Source: Rheum nobile
Lineage: Eukaryota; Streptophyta; Magnoliopsida; Caryophyllales; Polygonaceae
NCBI GenBank assembly: GCA_027886185.1
Contig: WOAB01000619.1
Coordinates: 9,920,001-9,984,000, forward strand
Length of the DNA: 64,000 nt
Direction: 5' to 3'
Part shown: positions 52,519 to 64,000 of the stretch, in pieces
How positions within the stretch are numbered: position 1 is the first letter of the stretch
How the letters are laid out: each line of letters begins with the position of its first letter
The notes under the pieces: generated by a model
Seen by the model: the letters and a program-made list of their open reading frames with translations, nothing else
Database searches by the model: none
Told to the model about the DNA's origin: nothing
Position numbers and translations under genes: made by a program

Positions 52519-55281
52519 TCAGGAAAGTGAACTCAAAGCTGATAATATCTTCTTCCTTGGACCCTGAAACAAGCAAGATGAACACTTTATATAAGGTATT
52601 GACGACCAATTACTGAGGAGGTTCAATTTCCCGGGTTGGGGAGTATTATTCAGAACAAGACGTCTGGCCGAATGGCAAGTGATCGTTTCATCCTAAGAAA
52701 TGAACCTAGGAAATGGAGCGCTCCAGTCCTTCCATCACAAAGAAACACTAAGGGAAACTTGAAGAGCAATCATTTACAGCAAGTGGAATCTGATATCTTT
52801 CAGAGAGAGAAATCATCATGTCACAACTCATTGACACAGGCCATAAAATACATACCATAGGTATCCCCATGGCCTTAAGGTCTTCATCTGTCATGTGTTT
52901 GAGAGCCAACATATCTACCTGCAGAATGAGTGACAGTTTTTAACGTTATTGTGAGTCACAGAATATGGACCATAGCTATGGATGTATACAAAGTTGACTT
53001 ACTTCCTCTGCCCGAAATTGGATTTTATATTTTTCAAGACCAAGAGAGAGAAGAAATCCATCGACGGATGCAACAGCCTGCAGACAACAAAAGATATTCC
53101 AATAAAACCGGGAACGTCAAATAGCGTGCACGGTTTGATGCCTTCCATCCTTATTTCAACATGAAGAACATTGTCCACATACGGCATATCCCCAGCAGCA
53201 GCAGGACTCGAACAGATGATTTCAAAGATACATAACTCTAATAAATAATCTGTAATGTGTTAATGTCACAAGCACTGCAGGTGTCAATCGGCACTTCAGC
53301 AACACTCTACTTACCCTCATATAACCTTAATTCTTTAACTTCCTCTTTGATTCTTCCAAAGATATGATACAAGTAAAATTTTGATAAAGGAAAATTGGTT
53401 ATCACCGTAGATGAGATGTCAATGACCTCTCGTATGTTCAAGTGTTCATCTATGACCAGATTCCATTAAAACAGGAATACCATACAATAAGAACTTCAAA
53501 ATGGAGACGGAGAAATCAATAGACCATGAAACACTCCCCTTGGACATAAAGAACAACAATTAATCAACTGCAAATGTCCAATGTGGTACCTTTTGCCGGG
53601 ACTTTTTCTTAGCCATTGAGCTGGGAACCTTTCTAGACCCAGCCACCTGGGAATCACGAATTACACTCTTTATTGTTGGCTTACTGTTCTCATGTTCTGG
53701 TTTTGGCCGGGGAGGATTACTATCAACAAGCTGTGCATGCATTGTGCCAGACAGCTTTTCACGTAGATCACGTACACCTCTATTTTGAGGTGATTGTAGG
53801 GTACTCTTCTTTTGAAGCTTTAATCGCAGATCGCTTGCACCAAGTTTGCGAGTCTTTGATTCTAAGAGAGAAAATCAGTGAATAATTTAGATCTGAAATA
53901 GCGGAAAGATAAGCCATGAACAATTAGTCTCAGGGATGTATACTCGAAAGTTGAAGTCCATCATCATCATAAAGATCATGTTCCCACTTGTCATCTTGTC
54001 GCTGCCTGCAAAAATGAGACTGACAGATTAGAGTTGCCACATTTAACTTCAGAATATTAAGAGTAGTAATATAGAAAAAATCATACTATCTGATTGATTA
54101 TACTATGACATTGGATTTTCTTTTTCAATTAAGCCCGTGTAAGAAAATTTGTGCCACAATATTCGTAGTCAAAGGAAAAACCCTATATACCTGCAGAAGA
54201 ATCAACCTATTACTCAGCAGTACATTAAAGTTAGATCCAGCTGTTGAGCCATTTTCTAAGATAAAATCAAGCAGCTGCATTATCCTAACTGAAGAGCAAA
54301 GGCATGATTAAGAATCGCAAAATCTATGCTAAAATCACACAACAATAGAGGTTCAGAGGTTGCTTTACATTTATATTCTGATATATACACAAGCTCTAGG
54401 ATTTACTTGATCGAGCAAAAGCAGTTAAGGCACTGTTACTGACTATGCACATTAACCTCTGTTAGGGAAATCAACTTCTGCTGAGCTCAGCAATGAATTT
54501 GGAAATGCAATTCGCAAGTTAGTTCTTGGAAAAAATAGATAAATAAAGGGATAATCTCCTCAATGTTGGAGTCTCTTATCAGGGTGAACCCAAACGCAAC
54601 AAACCCAAACCTCCATTACAGCCATTCATGCCTACTCGGCACTCGCGTATATCAAGCTCAAAAGCAATTTCGACTGACGCCGGACATATCCTGAAGTATT
54701 CATCCGTCACAAGGAGAGAAAAATTTAGAGCCAAGACAGTGATCAGAAGAATAAAAAGGTCCGAATAATTCTCATCATAGCAATTTCGACTGTCTCCGGA
54801 CATCTTATATCATACCGAAATGTTCAGACCCAAATTTGTTCTTCCTTCTCGGACATTTACATGTGTCACTACCAGCAAAGTCTAACGATCCTCTTACAAG
54901 TTAAGACAAGCATTTTGCAAGGTGTCATATATGAACAATCAAACGCCAATGATCAACCCTTTAGCACGTTCAATTGAACCCAAATTCATTGCCAACAATA
55001 CGTTCTCAAAACAAAGATCCAAACTTCTTCAAGCATTGCGTACAAAACAACAAATAGACTAATAATTCACAATTAGGAAACCCTCACACATTAAGAGGTT
55101 CTACAAAAAATACTTTCTTCAAAAACACAATGAAAACAGATAGCACGAGAGAAAGCGCGGGAAAGAGAGGGCACCTCTTGCCGGTGACTGGGCGCCGGCG
55201 AACGGAATCATTGGCGACTATGCCTTTGAGACGCTCTGTGATTGACTGCTGGGTAGCCTGCTCCAGACGGTCAGCATACAT
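52519..55281 (-). CDS. SAM-domain protein, six exons, 207 aa
   Basis: Coding exons: 55175-55281, 53944-54005, 53590-53861, 53003-53077, 52856-52918 and 52519-52563. All introns are GT-AG and phases fit, giving 624 bases. The N-terminus MYADRLEQATQQS and basic 'SVRRRPVTGKR' lead to an acidic patch (HDLYDDDG). A charged region with two 'DLRxKL' motifs (GASDLRLKL, GVRDLREKL) and a Lys-rich linker follows. Exons 4-6 encode the C-terminal sterile alpha motif: 'VDGFLLSLGLEKYKIQF', 'VDMLALKHMTDEDLKAMGIPM', 'GPRKKILSAL'. SAM domains mediate protein or RNA contacts; related plant proteins of this layout are largely uncharacterised. No break is seen. It is the only intact cellular protein gene in the window. 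A further small exon between exons 3 and 4 cannot be ruled out. Confidence 0.87.
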
Positions 55282-55637
55282 CTTGTAAAAGACAGTAGCT
55301 TTGATTCTAGATTCGTAAACCCTAACCCTAGAAATCTGGCTGAAAAGGATAGTCGATAGTGTTCTGGTTGTGGGCCTGGGAATCCAAATCAGAGCTGCGA
55401 TTTCTTGTGCTATTGTTGGACCTTACAAAACCTTAATAGCTCAAAGAAACCGACCCCAAATAAGTAAAAAAATAAACACATGATTGTTTTTAGGGGATTT
55501 CTTTCGTTTTTGATAGAATTTTAAGGTTAAATAAACACATGGTTATGACTTACAAACACAAGATGTCCCTCCTTGTGAATGAAAACTTAAATAGCTCCCA
55601 AAAGCAAAGGAAAAGGCAAGTGCGTGAAAAATTGTAA
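55282..55637 (-). promoter_or_regulatory. 5' region of the SAM gene: telo-box and site II motif
   Basis: 'aaaccctaa' at 55317-55325 is a telo-box and 'tgggcc' at 55371-55376 a site II element, 36-98 bp upstream of the start codon. This pair is common in promoters of plant housekeeping and growth genes. No clear TATA box was found. 55440-55637 is AT-rich without features. Confidence 0.6.
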
Positions 55638-55944
55638 GAACCCGTTTGGTATTGATATCAGGATATCAGGTATGGGTATGAGATATCAGTCATTCTCATA
55701 TCTATGTTTGATATATACTGATATCGATATCAAACTGATATCTGTTGTTTGATATAGGTAGATATCGATATCAGTGATATCAGAGTGGTATTGGAGTGTT
55801 ATTTTGATATCTTTTATAAAATTGGTATATCAAACATATCACTAATACTCATACTCATATCCGATATCTTGATATCACTCATACTCATATCTTGATATCC
55901 ATACCCGATATCTCATATCTTTGATATCGATACCAAACGAGCCC
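55638..55944. mobile_element. Tourist-like MITE rich in GATATC, 307 bp
   Basis: Ends gaacccgtttggtat and ataccaaacgagccc form an imperfect inverted repeat (12 of 15). TAA flanks both sides (55635-55637 and 55945-55947), as in Tourist/PIF MITEs. The inside is almost wholly built from 'gatatc', 'ggtatg' and 'catactcatatc' words and can fold back on itself. No coding capacity. Confidence 0.75.
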
Positions 55945-55947
55945 TAA

Positions 55948-58432
55948 AGGTAATGGAAAACTCTAGCCTAAAAAACTCGATTTCCCTTCTCCCTTCTACC
56001 GGGCGCCGCACCAGACTCAACCAAAACTCCACCATTCCCCCTACTCAATCTTCCTCCAGAAGATGTCTCCCTATCAAATGGAAGAAATTAATAAAGCTTT
56101 ATGGCTTCCTTTTCATCATTTACCCAGATCTTGGCTTCGAAAAGGGGATTACTTCAAAAAGCCATTCGATCTCGTCACCGGAGTCATCTCCTCCACCGCT
56201 CTCTAATCTTCAACCCCCCTGGCGACGCCGACCGAGTCTACCCCTCCTTGCTCTGAATCGTGGTGGGTTTCGAGTTTCTTGCATGAACTCGATCCAGCAA
56301 GCCTAGATCCTCAAGATCGTTTCCAGATCCACCCAAACAACCGCCAACATACTTGCATAATCAAGCCGGTCTCCATACTCCATTGTCTGATCTTTGCCAA
56401 CAAAGCTCTGCCAACACAATATGTTCAAGGAGTATGTCCTCTCTGGATGGGCCCCCGAGATCTGCTCATTCCACCGCCAACTAATTGGTCTCAAAACAGT
56501 CCCAAGCCTCGAATTTTGTCTCCTCGCGGTTCAACTATCGTTTCTACTATGGTGGCTCATCGGGTCACACCGATCTATCCTCCCCTGAAGACGCCCATTC
56601 CAAAGGTTTTACGGCAAAGCTCTCGACTCTGGATCTCTGGAGCGGTTGATGGAGCTGGGGTTACGGCTCGCTTCCAAATCGTTATTCCCCTCTTGCTTCA
56701 AATCCACCTCAATCCAAGGTGTATTAACCTCATTCTTGAACTCTACCTCTTACTCTACCAATTATATTACTCTTTGTGGTTACCTCTATTTGTTGAACTG
56801 CTTCTTTACTACGCTACTGATATGCTGGGTGTTTTTGACCGAATCACTTATTTCATCTGGTATGATTTACTTGATTTGGGGAATAAATGTTATCTTCTTA
56901 CTGATATATGGCTCACTAAGGCTTCACAAGCCTCATCTACTGCTAACCCCTTTAATAATAACAACATAAATAACAATATTTTCTATACATTAGATTGCTC
57001 CCGAAATTCTATTTGTGATCCTTCACCGCATAAGGATAAAGGTATTAAAACCTTCATTGATGTATGTTGTTGTGATACCAGGTCTGTATTTACTTCACAA
57101 GCAAGATCCCCTACCAAAACCTTTACTGTTATCAACAATACCATTAATCCTTCATCTAAGGATGATAATCTGATTTATAATACTAGTAAGGGTCCAAAAC
57201 CCACTGAGTTTACTTGTTTTAATCTCAACAGCAAAGACATTTCAGTTATTTTTTGTTGTTACTCTCAATGTATGTACCAAACACACCTCAATAACCTCTC
57301 ATTGATTAATTATCTCTTGACTTTCATCCTTTTTATAAAGGATGTGTTATGGCCTTACATCTTATGGTATGTTTTCACAGTTGAACTATCTGCAGATTTC
57401 TTCTATCTGTTTACTATTTTCTACGCTCATATGCACCCTAAAAGCTTCTCTGCTATGAATACCAACTTCCATAAAATTAAGCTTTACAAGTATTCAATTT
57501 GGGGCTTTGCTGATTTGCATAACCTCCTTATCTCTTGCATTAACATTTGTCTTACTACTACTGATATTAATATTCACCCATTATACTACTCTATCTAGGA
57601 TTTGTTTGATCTTATTTGCGCCCCAAACTTCTCAACTATTGCCAGCCTCCTTCACTGGGCTAACTATCAAGGTTTTACATGTCAATTACTTACAAGAATT
57701 AACCTCAAAATGATCTCTTTACTCCTCATGTGCAAGTTTCAAGATCATACTTACTCAACTCATCGCCCAACTTTCATGAACTGGCGATTATGGCCCAAAC
57801 ATGCTCATTTGCTGAGCTTAACTAGGATGACTCACTCTCAAGGATCTGTTAACAAACTCTTGAAAAACAAATGCCATGTTATCAGGATTATTAGGGTCAA
57901 CCCCATCAAATACCAATTAATGAAACAATTCCCTAGTACATGGATTAATCTTCTTATTACACAGATGTTCTATCTCTACAACCTTTGTATTATCATAAAC
58001 TTGATATTCTTTTTATCTTATAAGATACTTCTCTCTACATATTATGGAGGGAGACCAACACCTCGGCCTACTCATAGTAGGATCCAAAAGATTTTTCTCC
58101 AAGATAATTCCAATCAGGCTTGGCCTTTCAAGGTCAAGAACCAACACCTCTCACGAACAAGTATATCATACTATCCCTATTTAATTACAACTCGACTCAA
58201 ACATTACTACTCCTATATAACATGACATTGCGTTATGAGCAAACTCCAAAACAATCCTATCATTCCTCAAGCAAAATTGCAAATTTTACCAAGTGAATTT
58301 TATGATCCCTTCTAGAAAACGAATATCAACTCTTGGCTTATCAAACTAAATGTCACAACCAATATTACAAACAAAATCGGACACACATCCATCGCAAGAC
58401 TAATTATAATTGCAAAAATTTTAAGATTGTTT
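55948..58432 (+). other. Upstream region of LINE-3, with long unexplained frames
   Basis: 55953-56306 encodes a Ser/Pro-rich frame (MENSSLKNSISLLPSTGRR) that could be a decayed ORF1 start. 56279-57598 is a 439-codon frame rich in Leu, Cys, Tyr and Asn without a zinc knuckle or known domain, and 57602-58225 another of 207 codons. The plus strand here is pyrimidine-rich, which suppresses stop codons, so both may be open by composition. The area probably represents the degraded ORF1 and leader of LINE-3. Confidence 0.4.
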
Positions 58433-61400
58433 TTATGAAGATAAGCCTATGGAACTGTCATGGCATTGGTCGAAAAAACCTTTGGACCGATGTTGATTCT
58501 TTTTGCAGAATAAAAAAATACAAAATATGGCTCTTGTTGAAACCAGAACCGATAAAGAACCCAAACAACACCTTTGGAGAAAAGCAGGTTTTGATAATTT
58601 TTATTTCTCTCCTGCAACTGGATTCTCGGGTGGTATCTGCGTCATGTGAAAAGAACACCAACTACATAATGAGATATGTGAATTAATTCACATCGACAAC
58701 CGCTTTATTGCAGTCAAATACAAAATTCTTGATAAAGACATTTGTCTTATGATCATTTTTATATATGCCCTTCCAAGAGATTCTGAAAAGGATTCCTTTT
58801 GGGGGCAGCTAACCAACTTTGTTTCACAAACAAATATCCCTTGCCTTCTTATGGGCGACTTTAATGAAATACAGGATAATTCGAAAAGAAAAGGTGGTTG
58901 TGTGCTTCCGCCTTCTAGATTCCAAAGATTGTGAAATCTTAAAAACAACTATGACCTATTGGATATCCCAACCCAAGGTCGTGATTTCACCTGGCGAAAA
59001 AAATGAACTGAAATCAACAACATTTATTCTAAATTAGATAGAACCCTAATCCAGGACCAAATCCTTCAATGGTACCCTGACATCTTCACTAAAAATCATG
59101 CCTTTACCTCTTCTGATCACTGTCCCATCTCAGTGAAACTTGAAAACCAAAACCAAATCAAAGCCCAACCCTTTAGATTCGAAAAAATGTGGACTCACAA
59201 GAAAGATTTCAAGATCATTGTCAAGCAAGCATGGCGTGTCAATACTCCTGGATCCTATATGTACAATTTAAGTAAAAAAACAGTTGTACTAAAATCAAGT
59301 GCCAAAAACTAGAATATAACTACCTTTGGGAATATTTTTAAACAATTAAAAGAAGTAGAGGAAGAACTATCCAAGATACAGATTGAAATAAGTATCAACC
59401 CTAATGGAACCTCAATATCCAAACAAAAACAGATTGATATCCAAAAAGAGAATATTCACTCCTTCCATAAAAATATTGGAACCAATGTTCTAAAATAAAA
59501 CATTTCAAATCCATTGATACAAACTCTAATTATTTCCACGGAGTTGCCACTGGTAGACACAGTAGGAAAATAATCCGAGAATCCGCACCCAAGAAGGCAC
59601 AATCATTATTGGTCTTGAAAACATCCGAAAAGAAATTAGATTAGACTTTGAAAAAAGATTCAAGAAAAGTTGTATTAATAATAACATTCTACTTCACTGC
59701 CTTTCTAATATTGAGAGTGAGGTCACATCTCTAGATTTTAACGAACTAACTAAAAATGTTACCAACGATGAAATCAAGAAAGCTATTTTTCAATTGGCAG
59801 TAACAAATCACCTGGTCCAGATGGCATGTCAGCGCTTTTTTATCAAAAATACTGGCATATTGTAGGACCTACGGTCATCAAAGCAGTCAAAAGCTTCTTT
59901 CATTCTGGAAAACTACTTAAACAAATTAATCATACTTTCATAACTCTGATTCCTAAATGCAAAAACCCAATTTCTACAAACCACTATTGTCCAATAATCC
60001 TATGCTCAACCATTTATAAAACAATATCAAAAATCATGACTGATAGAATGAAACATATTCTAAACAAGCTTATCTACCCTTTATAAGGAGCCTTCGTAGC
60101 TGACCGAGCCATTCATGACAATATCCTTATTGCTCATGAAATCTTTCTCTCCGTCTGCAACAAAAAGGGGAAGGAAGGTTAGGTAGCAATTAAACTTGAT
60201 ATAGAAAAAGCATACGATAAAATTGAACGGGAACTCAATCTGAAAGTTCTTGAAAATTTTGGTTTCTCACCACGATTTATTGGTTGGATAAAAAATGCAT
60301 AGAAATTGTATCATTCTCTGTCCTTATTAACAATGGTCCCACTGACGTGTTCTTTCCTAAACTAGGACTACGTCAAGGTGACCCCCTTTCACCTTTTCTA
60401 TTCATCCTTGGGCAGAGATCCTGGCCAAGAAATTACAACAAGAAAGCTTTATAAGCAATAACCAACTTGGTTTCAAGATCACTAGAAATGGAACTAACAT
60501 CCCCTTCCTCGCATTTACTGATGATATTCCCCTTCCTCGCATTTACTGATGATATTCTTATCTTTGCAAAAGCAAACCAAACAGATTGTACACAAGTTAA
60601 AACCATAATTGAGGAATATTGCTCCATATCTGGCCAGTGTGTTAACTATCACAAATTTGCTTTCCAAACAACTAATAACACACCTAAAAATACTAAAACC
60701 TTGATTCAATCAATCCTAAACATCCCCAGAACTACCTCCTTAGAAAAATACCTAGGATCAACTCTAATCAAATCTAACCTAGCTGGAAAGTTAACTCTCT
60801 TTCCCAAGAAGGGGAATATCATCTCTGCATAATCTCTGCAACAACAAATCAACTTACAAAATGGAAAGTTAACTCTCTTTCCCAAGAAGGTAGATCAACT
60901 CTAATCAAATCTAACCTAGCTGCCAAACCAAATTTCATCATGCAAAGCTTCATGCTACCCACATCAATCCACAAAGAACTTGATAAAATAAATAAATCCT
61001 TCTTCTGGAACAAAGAGTCTACATATAAACCATTAATTGGATGAGATAAAATATGCAAAAGCAAAGAACATGGTGGTACACAAATAAGGAAAACACAAGA
61101 CATGAACAAGGCACTCCAAATGAAGCTCATCTGGAAAATCCTTATTGAACCAGATAATATCTAGGTAAAAATCATTAATGAAAAAATCTCAAAATGTCAA
61201 TATTCTTTAGTATTCGAAGAAATGAAATCACTCCTGACAATGGTCTCATTTAATCAAACTTAGAAAAGAGTTCCAGACCGGACTACACTAGTTAGTCGGG
61301 GATGGAAAAACTATCCAATTCTGAACAGACAATTGGATTTACAACCACAATCTTAAAGATCATACCATACCACCTACAACCATTGACCACTCCACTACTG

Positions 61401-61880
61401 TTAGTGAATTTATTAACAAAAATGGAACATGGAATAAAACTAATATGGAAAAAATTCGGAACGATCAAGCTGTTCAGAAAATCATAGACATTCTTATCCC
61501 GCAACATATTATACCTGATAGATTATATTGGGCCCCTAGTAAGAATGGATGGTTCTCGACCAAAACAGCCTTTGATCTCATTACAAATCACTTTGTCCCA
61601 AATATAAACAATCTCTCTTGGATATGAAAACTAGACACGTATCCCAAAGTAAAAAACTTTATTTGGAAAATTTGCCATGATGGCCTACCAACAAAATGCG
61701 ACTTGCTCAAAAACATGTTCCAGTCCCCCTGACATGTGATTCTTATAATAATCATTTTGAAGGCATCACCCACCTCCTTACTAAATGCCCCTTCACTCTT
61801 AACCAAATCAAAAAACAAAATTCCCTAGTGGAAAACACCTTACGAAATCTTGATACAACTAATAAAAAAACCGAGAGAAT
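58433..61880 (+). mobile_element. LINE-3: plant L1-type element, decayed
   Basis: Endonuclease and reverse transcriptase parts follow in order but in shifting frames. It is cut at 61880 by an LTR starting tgtaatacccc; the sequence beyond that point is not visible in this window. No 3' tail is present before the break. It is related in layout to LINE-1 but differs clearly in protein sequence. Confidence 0.82.
58436..61880 (+). pseudogene. LINE-3 ORF2: endonuclease-reverse transcriptase, broken
   Basis: 'MKISLWNCHGIGRKN' starts the endonuclease; 'IYALPRDSEKDSFW', 'LLMGDFNEIQDN' and 'SSDHCPIS' are later motifs. Reverse transcriptase: 'PGPDGMSALFYQKYW' (near 59815), 'NHYCPIILCSTIYKTISKI', 'IKLDIEKAYDKIE' (near 60190), 'LRQGDPLSPFLF', then 'FTDDILIFAKA', where FADD has become FTDD. 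A 28-bp tandem duplication at 60501-60556 doubles this catalytic segment out of frame. Further duplicated blocks lie at 60759-60925. Many stops follow. The zf-RVT-like part (WGPSKNGWFSTKTAF style) appears near 61530. Confidence 0.8.
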
Positions 61881-62760
61881 TGTAATACCCCCGACTTATG
61901 TCGGTAGTGCCACACGCCAGTGACCTCAGACGTTAATGTCCAAAGTCGCCATAGGCCTTAATCAGAACAATTGTACTAAAATACATTCATAAATAAGAGT
62001 AAACAATGACATAGTGAATAACAGAAGACTTTTATATATAAACTAGATCTTTTATTAAAATTTCTCTCGTAATTTGAGAAGGGTAATTTACAACCATATT
62101 AAAATTACATCGGAAGACTTTTAAGTAAAACCCTAAACACATGACTAGTTTAGATACGTATTACAACTCTTTACTAATATTAAATCAACATTTCACCTCT
62201 TAATATTACTTTAGAATAAAACCTTCTACTGCAAGCCTTCGTCTTTGACTGGTTACTTCAAATCGTCGGGGACCAACCTCTGATGTGCCGTATAGAACGG
62301 ATGACACCAGCCAACCATGCAAGGAATAAAAATGGTTGGTTAGTCTAATGAAAGACTATGCAATGGTGAAAACAGATTGGTTCTCGTAGTCATATATAAT
62401 CACTACCCTTGTTTCCCGAATAAAACTCGGAGACCGGTATATGACAATAGACTTCTACCGAAAAGAATGAATAGGAATGATTAAAGAGAAGACTCTAATG
62501 AATTGAGTCTTATGGGAAATTACATGAATTTGTTTGGGAACATTATATTATCACACAAAGTTTTAAAAATATATCGTTACATATTTGGGTCCTCGACCAA
62601 CCTCACCGCATAATGCGAATTCAGATTGGAAAGGGGACTTAATTTAGACAAGAGATCGGGCGGGTACCACGTTGTACTTCTCTCCCGAGGGTATATTAAT
62701 TATGTGCAAATGGCACTTATCTTATTTAATTCCAAAACGTGCAATTACGTTAAAGCTTTT
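61881..62760 (-). repeat. Tekay-type LTR, first part, cut by a Copia element
   Basis: Starts tgtaatacccccgac and shares blocks with the solo LTR at 8102: 'tctgatgtgccg...gaacggatgacaccagccaacc', 'ggttggttagtctaatgaaagacta', 'cctcgaccaacctcaccgcataa', and 'ttatcttatttaattccaaaa...cacgtta...gctttt'. It breaks off at 62760 where a Copia LTR begins. The rest of the LTR lies beyond the window. Candidate upstream duplication 'agaat' (61876-61880) cannot be checked. Confidence 0.82.
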
Positions 62761-63898
62761 TGTTAGGAAACGGAACTCTGGAACCTCGGTTCCCCTGAGA
62801 GTTCATTTCCTCAGTTTTTCTACTTTTGAAGATGACAAATATTATGATACTAATGTTTTATCTCAAAGATGTGTTTTAAGGAACCACAGGAATATACCAA
62901 AGGCAAGAAAACCAAACAGGACAAAGAGAACCAAAGGAACAAGACAGAAGAAGGAACCCAGAGGAACCCAGGTGTACCCAGAAAGGTAGCATGCAAGGCT
63001 GCGATTTCTGAGAAATCTGGGAACACACAACCTAGGACAAAAGTTGTTGAAAATGACTTGTCCGAAGTTTCCAAAGGCCTGCCAATGTCCAGAACAAAAC
63101 AACAAGATACCCAGAAACGCTGAACCTCAGACAGAAAAGATGAAAGCGACAGGACATAGAGATGTCACTATCCAGAAGATAGTTCACAAGCGCCCAGCTT
63201 GCTCAACCTCAGACGAAAGCACTTGAACAACGACATAGCAAGACTCGTCTGAGGTAGTTGACCAACCAAGAGAGATTCTGAGCTGCCTAGGTTGTTTGCA
63301 CATGCCAAGAACAACGTGGACTAAGGAGAACCACTGATCCTAGGGCAAGCTCAATCTGTGGAAACCCAGAGAGGATTAAGCTACGAAGAATCCTCTATAA
63401 AAGGAAGACTAACTCAAGAGAGTTATCTTCATGCACTGAAATACGAGTCACACTCATTAGCAAATATCAAGTGTGAACCTTCAAACAAGATTATCAAAGC
63501 AAACCGAGATCAAGAGGAACCAGTCAAGGAAGAGAAGAGCTGAGTGCTAAGTTCCTGTGACTGTAAGTGATAGTTCCTAGGTGCGAAGGTCTGTTTCTTG
63601 GATTAATTATTGATTGTGTTAAGTTATCTAGGATTGCATAACTGTGTGTAAGGCAAAGAAACTGTGTGTTTGTTCCTAGGATAAGTTGTAACCAAAAGAG
63701 ATAAGAAATCAAGAAGTAGACCTTGAAATCCTTTCGAAAGAAATGTAGTGGTTTTTATCCTGGATTGCTAGTTGGCAATCAAAGGTTTCCACTATAAGGA
63801 ACTTGTTATTTGTTTGATTGTTTATTTCCGCTGCGAAGGGAACTTAGAATTCATATTCTGAGTTCCTTAAGTTATTTTCTAACAATCACGATCCTACA
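62761..63898 (+). mobile_element. 5' LTR of a Ty1/Copia element
   Basis: Starts tgttaggaaacgg; ends at 'cctaca' 63898, two bases before the primer site. An alternative end is 'ctaaca' at 63884, which pairs perfectly with tgttag. The element extends out of the window, so its duplication cannot be verified. The insertion point inside the older LTR is clear by comparison with 8102-10718. Minor frames inside have no domain. Confidence 0.82.
63394..63403 (+). promoter_or_regulatory. TATA box of the Copia LTR
   Basis: 'ctataaaagg' on the plus strand, about 500 bp before the LTR end, a normal place for the U3-R border. Confidence 0.75.
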
Positions 63899-63900
63899 AT

Positions 63901-63912
63901 TGGTATCAGAGC
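63901..63912 (+). other. Primer binding site of the Copia element
   Basis: 'tggtatcagagc' is the exact complement of the iMet-tRNA 3' end used by most plant Copia elements. Confidence 0.92.
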
Positions 63913-63948
63913 AGGAAAAGCTCTAGATCTTTGTTAAGTTTGCAGATC

Positions 63949-64000
63949 ATGTCTCAACCAAGCAAGTTTGAGCTCAGAATCTCCACCAACAAGCCACATC
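63949..64000 (+). CDS. Copia gag-pol, first 17 codons (runs out of the window)
   Basis: First ATG after the primer site, 36 bp downstream; reads MSQPSKFELRISTNKPH to the window edge. Short leaders of this length are normal for Copia elements. Too little is present to name the lineage or judge integrity. Confidence 0.6.
   Translation, partial: MSQPSKFELRISTNKPH

Noticed and set aside
53673..53885. Plus-strand frame over SAM gene exon 3
   Set aside because: Antisense shadow of the exon, which has splice sites and phase on the minus strand.
54105..54311. Plus-strand 68-codon frame in a SAM gene intron
   Set aside because: Intronic, AT-rich, no domain or splice support.
57602..58225. 207-codon frame upstream of LINE-3 as a gene
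   Set aside because: Pyrimidine-rich strand, no domain, ends before the endonuclease start; likely open by composition.

Overview
This is a nuclear genomic window from a flowering plant. It carries plant-specific retrotransposon lineages (Ty3 CRM, Tekay-like and Athila-like, Ty1/Copia, plant L1-type LINEs with a C-terminal RNase H), a plant PIF/Harbinger transposon, and one cellular gene with short GT-AG introns. A eudicot seems likely, but I cannot name the species. About nine tenths of the window is mobile DNA in various states of decay. Only one cellular protein gene, at 52519-55281, looks intact.

Layout. 1-650 is the end of an Athila-type LTR. 1169-5963 is a PIF/Harbinger transposon with perfect 19-bp ends, a TAA duplication and two broken genes. 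6480-13320 is a LINE cut by a 2.6-kb solo LTR (8102-10718), followed by a 5'-truncated LINE copy (13321-14041). 14049-14091 and 51803-51840 are the two halves of a tRNA-Lys(TTT) sequence. It was split in the anticodon loop by a 37.7-kb composite insertion flanked by an 8-bp duplication. The two ends of that insertion share inverted homologous stretches, which suggests a Mutator-like or similar DNA transposon.

Inside it is a nest of LTR elements whose borders are fixed by exact 5-bp duplications. A partial element with an iMet-type primer site (gag pieces at 14560-14828 and 40141-40493, LTR 41671-42674) was entered by a CRM-type chromovirus (14834-40135, duplication AGGTA). The CRM element was then entered by a Tekay-like chromovirus in its left LTR (15225-26257, duplication TTACG) and by a gag-only Athila derivative in its pol gene (31935-38199, duplication GCGAG). 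A second Athila-type element (42848-50775, duplication ATAAC) sits in an AT-rich minisatellite at 42675-42847 and 50776-51085.

Right of the split tRNA are a six-exon SAM-domain gene on the minus strand with a telo-box and a site II motif upstream, a Tourist-like MITE rich in GATATC (55638-55944), a third decayed LINE (about 55948-61880), another Tekay-type LTR (from 61881), and inside it the 5' end of a Copia element with LTR, primer site and first gag codons (62761-64000).

The most unusual signals are the split tRNA gene; CG-rich short-motif arrays about 100-270 bp upstream of the TATA box in three different retrotransposon families, with matching internal copies in the two Athila-type elements; an extra acidic reading frame upstream of gag in the Tekay element; a 16-bp minisatellite that rotates through all reading frames of the CRM gag; and the gag-only Athila derivative. 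I ran no database searches. Family names rest on motifs, element structure and recall of family features.
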